64,000 nt of DNA, from NCBI RefSeq assembly GCF_900996235.1, contig NZ_CAAJGM010000219.1, positions 248,001 through 312,000 of the forward strand, in the 5' to 3' direction. The notes beneath the pieces were generated by a model. That model searched no databases and was not told the DNA's origin. It saw only the letters and a list, made by a program, of their open reading frames with translations. This stretch comes from Paraburkholderia sp. BCC1885 (GTDB lineage: Bacteria > Pseudomonadota > Gammaproteobacteria > Burkholderiales > Burkholderiaceae). Position 1 is the first letter of the stretch; every line of letters begins with the position of its first letter. This document shows, in pieces, positions 46,420 through 54,065 of the stretch. A program made the position numbers and the translations under genes.

Positions 46420-47361
46420 ATGAAGATCCTCTTCTACACCTCCCAAAACGACGCCGCCGCCTGGCTGCACGATTTCGCGCGGGCGCTGCCCGAGGCCGAA
46501 CTGCGCGAATGGCGGCCGGGCGACAGCGCCCCCGCCGACTTCGCCATCGTCTGGCGCCCGCCGCGCGAAATGCTGGCGGAGCGTGCCGGCCTACGTGCCG
46601 TGTTCAATCTCGGCGCGGGCGTCGACGCCATCCTCGCGCTCGAACGCGCCCATCCGGGCACGCTGCCGCGCCGCGCGCAGCTCGTGCGTCTCGAAGACAC
46701 CGGCATGGCCCCGCAGATGGCCGAGTACGTGACGCATGCCGTGCTGCGCTATCTGCGCCGTTTCGACGAATACGAGACCCTGCAGGCGCAACGCCGCTGG
46801 AAGGTGCTTGACCCGCATCCGCGCGACACTTTCACGGTCGGCGTGCTGGGTCTCGGCGTGCTCGGCACCCATGTGGCGCGCGCGCTCGTGCCGTTCGGCA
46901 TGCCGGTACGCGGCTATAGCCGCAGCGCGCGCCAGATTGAAGGCGTGACCAGCTTCGCCGGTGAAGCACAATTCGAAGCGTTTCTCAGCGGCGTCAAGGT
47001 GCTGGTGAACCTGCTGCCGCACACGCCGGATACACACGACGTCCTGAACCGTCGCACGTTTTCGAAGCTCGCGCGCGGGGCATATCTGATCAACGTCGCA
47101 CGCGGCGCGCATCTGGTCGAACAGGATCTGCTCGATGCGCTCGCGGACGGCCAGATCGCCGCCGCCACGCTCGACGTATTCCGCGAGGAACCGCTGCCCG
47201 TCGATCATCTGTTCTGGCAGGAGCCGCGCATTACGATTACCCCGCACAGTTCGGCGCAGACCTTGCGCGAAGAGAGCGTCGCCCAGGTCGCGCAGAAGAT
47301 CGCCGCGCTGATGCGTGGCGAGGCGGTGAGCGGCGTGGTCGATATCGAGCGCGGATACTGA
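46420..47361 (+). CDS. ghrA: Glyoxylate/hydroxypyruvate reductase A
   Basis: NADPH-dependent reductase of glyoxylate and hydroxypyruvate, 313 residues, D-2-hydroxyacid dehydrogenase fold. Segments matching E. coli GhrA run through the protein: FNLGAGVDAIL, RLEDTGMAPQMAEYV, the Rossmann GLGVLG, SRSARQIEGVTSFAG, VLVNLLPHTPDT, INVARGAHLVE with catalytic Arg, LDVFREEPLP with Glu and TITPHSSA with His. The ATG at 46420 matches the family N-terminus (MKILFY); an in-frame ATG at 46306 would add 38 unrelated residues. Confidence 0.94.
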   Translation: MKILFYTSQNDAAAWLHDFARALPEAELREWRPGDSAPADFAIVWRPPREMLAERAGLRAVFNLGAGVDAILALERAHPGTLPRRAQLVRLEDTGMAPQMAEYVTHAVLRYLRRFDEYETLQAQRRWKVLDPHPRDTFTVGVLGLGVLGTHVARALVPFGMPVRGYSRSARQIEGVTSFAGEAQFEAFLSGVKVLVNLLPHTPDTHDVLNRRTFSKLARGAYLINVARGAHLVEQDLLDALADGQIAAATLDVFREEPLPVDHLFWQEPRITITPHSSAQTLREESVAQVAQKIAALMRGEAVSGVVDIERGY

Positions 47362-47460
47362 ATAGAATGGCCGCTACGGCGCCGCTTCGCGCGGCAGCTT
47401 TGCATGCGACCGGAGTGAGCGCTCAAGCGCCAGCTCGGGTCGATAGACAGGAGATTCATC

Positions 47461-48387
47461 ATGGCCTTGCCCCAAGCCGTCAAGATTGTCGAAGTCGGTC
47501 CACGCGATGGACTGCAGAACGAAAAAGACTTTGTGCCGACCGCCGTCAAGATCGACCTGATCAACCGCCTGTCCGCGGCGGGTTTTCGTAACGTCGAGTC
47601 GGCTTCGTTCGTCTCGCCGAAGTGGGTGCCGCAGATGGCCGACGGCGCCGAGGTGCTGGCCGGCATCGAGCGCCGCGCCGGCACGATCTACTCGGTGCTG
47701 ACGCCGAATCTGCGTGGCTTCGAAGGCGCGCTGGCGGCGCGGGCCGACGAGATCGTGATCTTCGGCGCCGCCAGCGAGGCGTTCTCGCAGCGCAACATCA
47801 ATTGCAGCATCGCGGAAAGCATTGCGCGCTTCGAACCCGTTGCGCAGGCGGCGAGGGAACACGGCGTGCGGATTCGCGGCAGCGTCTCGTGCGCGCTCGG
47901 TTGTCCTTATCAAGGCGAGGTGCCGGTGGCGTCGGTGGTGGACGTGGTGGAGCGGTTCGCCGCGCTGGGCTGCGATGAGATCGATATCGCCGATACGATC
48001 GGCGTGGGCACGCCTAAGCGCACGCGCGAAATCTTCGCCGCCGTCACCCAGGTGTTTCCGCGCGAACAACTGTCGGGCCATTTCCACGACACCTACGGCC
48101 AGGCGCTCGCCAACATCTACGCCGCGCTGCAGGAAGGCATCGAGATTTTTCATGCGTCGGTGGCGGGCCTCGGCGGCTGCCCCTACGCGAAGGGCGCGAC
48201 CGGCAACGTCGCGACCGAAGACGTGCTGTACCTGATGAACGGCCTCGGCATCGAGACCGGCGTCGATCTCGCGCAGGTCGTCGCGATCGGCGATTTCATT
48301 TCGAACCTGATCGGCAAGCCGAACGCTTCTCGCGCCGGCAAGGCGCTGCTCGCCAAGGCACGCAGCGAACAAGGCGCGTGTGTTTAA
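47461..48387 (+). CDS. Hydroxymethylglutaryl-CoA lyase
   Basis: Cleaves 3-hydroxy-3-methylglutaryl-CoA to acetyl-CoA and acetoacetate, the last step of leucine breakdown. The 308-residue TIM barrel has VGPRDGLQNE with metal-binding Asp, SFVSPKWVPQM, HFHDTYGQALAN with metal-binding His residues and the active-site GLGGCPYAKGATGNVATEDV containing the catalytic cysteine. No other leucine-pathway gene lies next to it. A ribosome site (AGGAG) precedes the ATG. Confidence 0.96.
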   Translation: MALPQAVKIVEVGPRDGLQNEKDFVPTAVKIDLINRLSAAGFRNVESASFVSPKWVPQMADGAEVLAGIERRAGTIYSVLTPNLRGFEGALAARADEIVIFGAASEAFSQRNINCSIAESIARFEPVAQAAREHGVRIRGSVSCALGCPYQGEVPVASVVDVVERFAALGCDEIDIADTIGVGTPKRTREIFAAVTQVFPREQLSGHFHDTYGQALANIYAALQEGIEIFHASVAGLGGCPYAKGATGNVATEDVLYLMNGLGIETGVDLAQVVAIGDFISNLIGKPNASRAGKALLAKARSEQGACV

Positions 48388-48421
48388 CCATGCATTTAAC
48401 CTGATTACTGGAATGCGCTTT

Positions 48422-48946
48422 ATGACGGACCACCTCCCTTCCTCATCCTCTGGCGACCTCGACGCACTGCCGGATTCGGCGCGGCGCGTCGCTCTGCTGC
48501 TGCGCGAGCGCGGCCACGCCGGTCAGATTGTGATGCTGCCGGAAACCGGCAAGACGTCCGCTGAGGCGGCCGCGGGCCTCGGCTGCGAGGTCGCGCAGAT
48601 CGCCAAGTCGATTCTGTTTCGCCGCCGCGAGGATGACGCGCCGGTGCTGGTGGTCGCAAGCGGCGCGAATCGCGTCGACGAGAAAAAGGTCGCGGCGCAC
48701 GTCGGCGAGATCGCGCGCGCCGATGCCAAATTCGTGCGTGAGAAGACCGGTTACGCAATCGGCGGTGTGTGCCCGATCGGTCACGCCACGCCGCCCGTTA
48801 CGCTGATCGATGCCGATCTGCTCGCGCTCGACAGCCTGTGGGCCGCGGCCGGCCATCCGCATGCGGTGTTCAACCTGTCGCCGCAGGAACTGGTCGCGCT
48901 GACCGGCGCGCCGGTTGCCGACGTCGCATTGCGAGAAAGCGCATGA
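48422..48946 (+). CDS. YbaK/ProX-type aminoacyl-tRNA deacylase domain protein
   Basis: A 174-residue protein with the YbaK/ProRS-insertion fold, which removes wrongly attached amino acids from tRNA. Recognisable parts are GCEVAQIAKSILFR with the conserved Lys, RVDEKKVAAHVG, KTGYAIGGVCPIGH and the C-terminal FNLSPQELVALTG. Specificity is not readable. Start at 48422 is chosen because upstream ATGs overlap the HMG-CoA lyase gene end. Its stop overlaps the DUF1289 start by four bases. Confidence 0.9.
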   Translation: MTDHLPSSSSGDLDALPDSARRVALLLRERGHAGQIVMLPETGKTSAEAAAGLGCEVAQIAKSILFRRREDDAPVLVVASGANRVDEKKVAAHVGEIARADAKFVREKTGYAIGGVCPIGHATPPVTLIDADLLALDSLWAAAGHPHAVFNLSPQELVALTGAPVADVALRESA

Positions 48947-49182
48947 GCGCGACGCCTCCTGTCGTGACGCAGCCGCAGGACGCGCAGGTGCGCGTGCCAT
49001 CACCGTGCATCAACGTGTGCCGGATGGACAAGGCGAGCGGCTGGTGCGAAGGATGTCTGCGCACCATCGACGAAATCCGCGGCTGGTCTTCCTATGACGA
49101 CACCACCAAACGTGCCGTCTGGGACACGCTCGACGCGCGTCACAAGCAATGGATGGCGCAGGACCGGCCGACCGTGAAATGA
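48943..49182 (+). CDS. DUF1289 family small Cys-rich protein
   Basis: A 79-residue DUF1289 protein. The signature PCINVCRMDKASGWCEGCLRT contains Cys22, Cys26, Cys35 and Cys38, a likely metal or Fe-S site, followed by the conserved EIRGWSSYDDTTKRAVW. Function unknown. It overlaps the genes on both sides by four bases (ATGA), in the middle of a four-gene coupled unit. Confidence 0.9.
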   Translation: MSATPPVVTQPQDAQVRVPSPCINVCRMDKASGWCEGCLRTIDEIRGWSSYDDTTKRAVWDTLDARHKQWMAQDRPTVK

Positions 49183-49646
49183 AACAGGCGCCGCGCGTCG
49201 TGACGATTGGGGAATGCTTCAGCGCCACGCTGGCGCTGTCCGCGGACTCGGTCAAATCGTTCGCGACGCTCGTCCACGATACGAACCCGCTGCATCACGA
49301 CGACGCTTATGCCGCGCATAGCCGCTTCGGCGGCCTGATCGCTTCGGGGACGCAGCCCACCGCGCACTTCATGGCATTGCTGGCCGCGCATTATTCGCAG
49401 CACGCACAGCCGCTCGGACTCGAATTCGATATCAAGCTAAAGAAGGCGGTCTACGCGCAAGACACGCTGACCATGACGTGGCGCGTGCTCGATGCGTGGT
49501 GGAAACCGAGCCTCGGCGGCGACCTGACGCAGCTCGCGGGCGACGTGGTCAACCAGCGCGGCGAGACCGTACTGCTCGGCGTATCGACGATACTCGTGAT
49601 GCCGAAGCCGGCTCACGATTCTGCTCAGGAATCCGAATCATCATGA
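49179..49646 (+). CDS. MaoC-like dehydratase
   Basis: A 155-residue hot-dog-fold protein of the MaoC (R-specific enoyl-CoA hydratase) type. The hydratase site is visible: VHDTNPLHHDDAYAAHSRFGGLIASG, with the Asp/His-containing motif, followed by FDIKLKKAVYAQDTLTMTWRV. Substrate acyl-CoA is unknown. Starts and ends in ATGA overlaps. Confidence 0.88.
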   Translation: MKQAPRVVTIGECFSATLALSADSVKSFATLVHDTNPLHHDDAYAAHSRFGGLIASGTQPTAHFMALLAAHYSQHAQPLGLEFDIKLKKAVYAQDTLTMTWRVLDAWWKPSLGGDLTQLAGDVVNQRGETVLLGVSTILVMPKPAHDSAQESESS

Positions 49647-50302
49647 CATTGCCCGAATCGATCCAGGTCTTCGAACGCGGCTGGTTGTCGTCGAACAACG
49701 TGCTGTTGGTCGACGACGCCTGCGCCGCGCTGGTCGATACGGGTTATGCGAGCCACGCCCCGCAAACTTTCGCGCTGGTGCAGGCGGCGCTCGGCGAGCG
49801 GCCGCTCGATCTGATCGTCAACACGCATCTGCACTCGGACCATTGCGGCGGCAATGCCATGCTGCAGTCCGCGTGGCCGTGCCGCACGGCGATTCCCGCG
49901 CCCGAAGCCGACGCGGTACGCAACTGGGACGAGGCGCGCCTGCCCTATCGCGCCACCGGTCAGACCTGCGAGCGCTTCAGCTTCACGGAGACGCTCACGG
50001 CCGGCGCTCGCCTCACACTCGGCGCGCTCGACTGGGAGTTGCTCGGCGCACCCGGCCACGATCCACATTCGCTGATGCTGTATTGCGCGCGGGAGCGCGC
50101 CCTGATCAGTGCGGACGCGTTATGGGAAAACGGCTTCGGTGTGATCTTTCCAGAACTGGAAGGCGAAAGCGGTTTCGCGGAACAACAGGCCGTACTGGAG
50201 GTGATCGCGAAGCTCGACATACACACGGTCATCCCGGGTCACGGCGCGCCGTTCACAAACGTTGAACTGGCGCTGGAGCGGGCCTTTTCGCGCGTGGCCT
50301 AG
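49643..50302 (+). CDS. MBL-fold hydrolase, ends at an in-frame amber codon
   Basis: A metallo-beta-lactamase-fold hydrolase of 219 residues as read. The zinc motif THLHSDHCGG (61-70), GAPGHDPHS (near 133-141), the ISADALW Asp segment and VIPGHGAPF (near 196-204) are complete. Reading stops at TAG 50300-50302, but the same frame continues without break for 84 more codons (50303-50560) with a helical sequence typical of the C-terminal extension of such hydrolases. It is the last gene of the YbaK-DUF1289-MaoC-MBL unit, each joined by ATGA. Confidence 0.85.
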   Translation: MTLPESIQVFERGWLSSNNVLLVDDACAALVDTGYASHAPQTFALVQAALGERPLDLIVNTHLHSDHCGGNAMLQSAWPCRTAIPAPEADAVRNWDEARLPYRATGQTCERFSFTETLTAGARLTLGALDWELLGAPGHDPHSLMLYCARERALISADALWENGFGVIFPELEGESGFAEQQAVLEVIAKLDIHTVIPGHGAPFTNVELALERAFSRVA

Positions 50303-50560
50303 TTGCGTGCCGATCCCGCCCGTAATGCGAAGAACGCGCTGAAGGTGCTGATCGTGTTCAAGCTGCTCGAAGTGCGCGCCATGAGTTTCGATGCGCTGCT
50401 GCGCATGCTCGACGACGCCAGTGTCATGCGTGCCGCCGCAGCGATGCTCAAGCCGCGTGAGCAATGGCCGGCACTGCTACGCGGACTCGTGGAAGAGTTG
50501 GCGTCGAACGGCGGGCCGTTGACGGCGGACGGCGAGAGAATCCACGCCCGTGGCGTCTGA
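50303..50560 (+). pseudogene. C-terminal fragment of the MBL hydrolase after the amber codon
   Basis: An open frame of 85 codons in phase with the preceding gene, starting right after its TAG: RADPARNAKNALKVLIVFKLLEVRAMSFDALLRML and so on. It has no own ribosome site. Its amphipathic helical pattern and codon use look like real coding sequence, so it is most simply the severed C-terminal part of the MBL protein (total about 304 residues). Readthrough of the TAG or a sequencing error are alternatives. Confidence 0.7.
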
Positions 50561-50611
50561 TCGGTCCGGTCGACGTCATCCTCAACATCGGCCCCCACCA
50601 AACCCGAGCGC

Positions 50612-50647
50612 AAAAAAGAAAGCCGCTCGCCATGAATGGCGAGCGGC
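50612..50647 (-). terminator. Intrinsic terminator for the dehalogenase-like gene
   Basis: Hairpin with 12-base arms GCCGCTCGCCAT / ATGGCGAGCGGC (50622-50647); on the minus strand it is followed by a T-rich run (complement of the A tract at 50612-50621). Confidence 0.85.
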
Positions 50648-50739
50648 GGAATTCGGTCGACGTGATCATCGTCTATTGAAATCATACCTGTGCGATATTT
50701 TTGATCGCATCGGTAATTTCCCTACAAATTCATGACACT

Positions 50740-51630
50740 TTATTGCTCGACCGCTTCGAAGAAGGCCAGCATCTCCGCGACCAGTTCCGTCGGCGCTTCC
50801 TCCGGAATGTAGTGCCCGCACGGCAGCGCCCGTCCGCTGACGTCGCGCGCCACCTGACGCCATTCGGCGAGCGGCTCGAAGCACTTCTCGATCACGCCCT
50901 CCGCGCCCCACAGCACACGCAGCGGGCAGCCAATCTTGTGGCCGCGTTCGATATCGGCGCGGTCGTGTTCCAGATCGATGGTCGCCGATGCCCGGTAGTC
51001 CTCGCACATTGCATGCACCGCGCCCGGCTGCCGCAGCGCGCTGCGGTAGGCGTCGAGCGCCGCCGGGGCGAACGGAGCCAGGCCGGCGTGACGGCTGCCC
51101 ATCACGCGGTCCACGTAGACGTCCGGATTCGCGCCGATCAGCGTCTCCGGCAACGGCTCCGGCTGGATCAGGAAGAACCAGTGGAAATACAGCGTGGCGA
51201 AGGTGCGGTCGGTGGCCTCATACATGGCGAGCGTCGGCGCGATGTCGAGCAGCATCAGACGCTCGACGGCGCCCGGATGATCGAGCGCCATCCGATGCGC
51301 GACACGCGCGCCGCGGTCGTGGGCGCAGACGAGGAAGCGTTCGTAGCCGAAGTGACGCATCACGGCCACCTGGTCGGCCGCCATTGCGCGTTTCGAATAG
51401 GCTGCGTGGGTGGCGTCGCTCGCGGGCTTCGCCGAGGCGCCGTAGCCGCGCAGATCGGTGGCGATCACGGTGAAGTGCTTTGCGAGTTGCGCCGCGCAAC
51501 GATCCCAGATCAGATGCGTCTGCGGATGGCCGTGCAATAGCAGCAGCGGTGGCCCGGCGCCACCCTTGACCCCGAAAATATCGACGTCGCCCGCGGCGAC
51601 GCGAAAGGGCGTGAAATCCTCGAAGGCCAT
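50740..51630 (-). CDS. Alpha/beta hydrolase, fluoroacetate dehalogenase-like
   Basis: A 296-residue hydrolase closely following the fluoroacetate dehalogenase (haloacetate dehalogenase H-1) pattern. The nucleophile is Asp105 in AHDRGAR, with the carboxylate-binding Arg106 and Arg109; Asp129 and His273 complete the triad. The fluoride pocket His150-Trp151 (FHWFFLIQ) and Tyr212 (CEDYRAS) align with the residues known in the Burkholderia FA1 enzyme. These matches favour dehalogenase chemistry, though epoxide hydrolase is a related possibility. It is a single gene with its own terminator. Confidence 0.85.
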   Translation of the reverse strand: MAFEDFTPFRVAAGDVDIFGVKGGAGPPLLLLHGHPQTHLIWDRCAAQLAKHFTVIATDLRGYGASAKPASDATHAAYSKRAMAADQVAVMRHFGYERFLVCAHDRGARVAHRMALDHPGAVERLMLLDIAPTLAMYEATDRTFATLYFHWFFLIQPEPLPETLIGANPDVYVDRVMGSRHAGLAPFAPAALDAYRSALRQPGAVHAMCEDYRASATIDLEHDRADIERGHKIGCPLRVLWGAEGVIEKCFEPLAEWRQVARDVSGRALPCGHYIPEEAPTELVAEMLAFFEAVEQ

Positions 51631-51768
51631 AGCGAGTCTCTTGTCGTTGTGTTCGTGAAGGCATTGTAGGAGCGCTATGTGTCGATGCGGGTGGGCCAGG
51701 TCACCTAAACGTAGAACCTGAACACTCCTTCCAACTGTGCATATGCTGCGTGAGGGCGGTCATTCGCC

Positions 51769-51787
51769 TATAATCGAACGATCGTTC
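51769..51787 (+). promoter_or_regulatory. -10 box and TetR-type palindromic operator before nitronate monooxygenase
   Basis: A consensus TATAAT (51769-51774) is followed after one base by the perfect palindrome GAACGATCGTTC (51776-51787). The site would overlap the transcription start region of the gene at 51933, so a repressor bound here would block it. The shape is typical of TetR-family operators; no tetR gene is in the window. No clear -35 hexamer. Confidence 0.6.
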
Positions 51788-51932
51788 TTAAATTTGAATG
51801 TCACTGACGGACGACCCAGACGAGACAGCCCGCGCGGCCCGACTGCCGCTTGGGTCCCGCATCAGGTCCCGCCATACTTACCTATGCCAGGCGCTCAACG
51901 CGCACCGGCCCGCCTTACAGGAGACTCGCACC

Positions 51933-52892
51933 ATGGCATTGCCCGCCGTCCTGCAGCAGCTCGCGCTGCCCGTCGTTGCCTCGCCCATGTTCATTGTCAG
52001 CTATCCCGAACTGGTGCTGGCCCAGTGCAAGGCCGGGATCGTCGGCTCGTTCCCTGCGCTCAATGCCCGCCCGGCCGAGTTGCTCGACGAATGGCTCACG
52101 CAGATCCAGGCGTCGCTCGCCGAGCACAAGGCGGCCCATCCGGATGCGGTGATCGGGCCGATCGCGGTCAACCAGATCGTGCATCAGTCGAACGCGCGGC
52201 TCGAGCACGACGTGCGGGTGTGCGTCGAACACAAGGTGCCGATTTTCATCACCAGCCTGCGCGCGCCCGCGCGGGAGATCGTCGATGCGGTGCACAGCTA
52301 CGGCGGCATCGTGCTGCACGACGTGATCAACCTCCGTCATGCACAGAAGGCGCTGGAAGCGGGCGTCGACGGCCTGATCCTGGTGGCGGCCGGCGCGGGC
52401 GGCCACGCCGGCACCATCTCGCCGTTCGCGCTGGTGGGCGAAGTGCGGCGCATGTTCGACGGCCCGCTGGTGCTGTCCGGAGCAATCGCCAACGGCGGCT
52501 CGATCCTCGCCGCGCAGGCCATGGGCGCGGATCTCGCCTACATGGGCACGCGTTTTATCGCGACCCAGGAAGCCCACGCGGTCGAAAGCTATAAACACGC
52601 CATCGTCAATTCGAGCGCCTCGGACATCATTTACACGAACCTGTTCACGGGCGTGCACGGCAACTACATCCGCGAGAGCATCGTCAATGCGGGGCTCGAC
52701 CCGGACGCGCTGCCCGAATCCGACAAGAGCGCGATGAACTTCGGCAGCGACAAGGCCAAAGCGTGGAAAGACATCTGGGGCGCAGGCCAGGGCGTGGGCC
52801 TGATGGACGACGTGCCGAGCGTCGGCGAACTGGTCGGGCGTCTGAAGAAGGAATACGACGAGGCGAAGGCGCGGCTGGGAATCGCGCGCTAA
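51933..52892 (+). CDS. Nitronate monooxygenase (2-nitropropane dioxygenase-like)
   Basis: FMN-dependent TIM-barrel oxygenase of 319 residues that oxidises alkyl nitronates. Family parts include the start LALPVVASPMFIVS, the FMN-phosphate loops VAAGAGGHAGT and SGAIANGGS, and YMGTRFIATQEA. The ATG at 51933 has CAGGAG upstream; the reading frame is open further back to 51798 but without a ribosome site. The preceding region has a promoter with palindromic operator. It is convergent with a LysR gene. Confidence 0.93.
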   Translation: MALPAVLQQLALPVVASPMFIVSYPELVLAQCKAGIVGSFPALNARPAELLDEWLTQIQASLAEHKAAHPDAVIGPIAVNQIVHQSNARLEHDVRVCVEHKVPIFITSLRAPAREIVDAVHSYGGIVLHDVINLRHAQKALEAGVDGLILVAAGAGGHAGTISPFALVGEVRRMFDGPLVLSGAIANGGSILAAQAMGADLAYMGTRFIATQEAHAVESYKHAIVNSSASDIIYTNLFTGVHGNYIRESIVNAGLDPDALPESDKSAMNFGSDKAKAWKDIWGAGQGVGLMDDVPSVGELVGRLKKEYDEAKARLGIAR

Positions 52893-52934
52893 GCGGATCG
52901 CGCAGGGTGTCCCGGCGCGGCGGCGCGCGTTCGC

Positions 52935-53873
52935 CTAGCTCACGGCCAGCGCCTTGATCTGTTCGAGCGAAGGCCACAGCGCCTCGTCTGCGAAACGGGC
53001 GGCGAGAAAATCAACGAACGAACGCACCTTCGCCGACAGATGGCGGCGGCTCGCATACACGACATGGATCGGCAACTCGCGCGGCGGCACCTGCTCGACC
53101 AGCAGCGGCACGAGCCGTCCGTTCGCGAGGTCGTCGCCGATCACTTCCGTGCCGAGCATGGCGATCCCCGCGCCTTGCAGCACGATGACCCGCAGCGCCT
53201 CCAGATGATTGACGATCAGATTGCCGGAGAGCCGCATGCGCTGCCCGCCTTCGGCGCCCGCGGGCCCGAATTCCGGCGCCGCGACGCCCGCGTAGCGCAG
53301 ATAGTTGTGGCGCGACAGGTCGGCAAGGTTGCGCGGCGTACCGTGACGCTGCAAATAATCCGGCGACGCGCACAACACCAGATGCGCGGTGGCGATCTGC
53401 CGCGCAATCAGTGAGGACGACTTCAGACCCGAAGGCGAGGCGCGAATCGCCACGTCGAAGCCCTCGTCGATCAGTTCGACCACGCGGTCGGAGAGCGTCA
53501 TCTCCACGGTGACCTGCGGATGCTGAGCCGCATAATCGGCCACCGCGCTCATCACCCGGCTCAAGCCGAACGCCGACAGCGACGACACCCGCAAGCGGCC
53601 CTGCGGCACCACGCTCGCCGCGCCGACCACCTGCTCGGCTTCGTCGAGCTCCGTCAGCACCTGACTCAGACGTTCGTAATACTCACGGCCGGCCTCGGTC
53701 GGCGCGACGCGCCGGGTGGTCCGGTTGAGGAGCCGCGCGCCGAGCTGCTGCTCCAGATGCATCACGTGCTTGCTCGCCATTGCCGCGGACATCTCCATGC
53801 GCTCGGCCGCACCGACGAAGCTGCCCACTTCGACGACGTGGCGAAACACTTTCATACTGACGAGGGTATCCAT
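52935..53873 (-). CDS. LysR-family transcriptional regulator, CrgA-like
   Basis: A 312-residue LysR regulator. The winged helix at 3-62 (LVSMKVFRHVVEVGSFVGAAERM, SAAMASKHVMHLEQQLGARLLNRTTRR) and the effector domain (about 90-300, with GRLRVSSLSAFG and DVAIRASP) match the large group that includes CrgA and PA-type regulators of oxidoreductases. Target unknown; it is not divergent with any gene, lying downstream of the porin terminator and convergent with the nitronate monooxygenase gene. Confidence 0.92.
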   Translation of the reverse strand: MDTLVSMKVFRHVVEVGSFVGAAERMEMSAAMASKHVMHLEQQLGARLLNRTTRRVAPTEAGREYYERLSQVLTELDEAEQVVGAASVVPQGRLRVSSLSAFGLSRVMSAVADYAAQHPQVTVEMTLSDRVVELIDEGFDVAIRASPSGLKSSSLIARQIATAHLVLCASPDYLQRHGTPRNLADLSRHNYLRYAGVAAPEFGPAGAEGGQRMRLSGNLIVNHLEALRVIVLQGAGIAMLGTEVIGDDLANGRLVPLLVEQVPPRELPIHVVYASRRHLSAKVRSFVDFLAARFADEALWPSLEQIKALAVS

Positions 53874-53985
53874 GGCAATCGCTCTCGGGAGGAATCAATC
53901 GGAGCCATTTTGCCGTCTTTATCAAAGACACGTAAGTAAAGCGGGTCTACCGGCCATGACTTCGACGATCAGGAAGCCAGATACG

Positions 53986-54020
53986 ACAAACCCCGTCTTC
54001 CTGCGAAGGACGGGGTTTGC
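53986..54020 (-). terminator. Terminator between porin and lysR
   Basis: Hairpin with arms CAAACCCCGTC / GACGGGGTTTG and inner pairing TTC/GAA around a short loop. It sits 45 bases after the porin stop on the minus strand. Confidence 0.85.
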
Positions 54021-54065
54021 GAGCGAAACAGCGCAGCTTTATGGCAATCGCCGCGCGGCCAGGGA

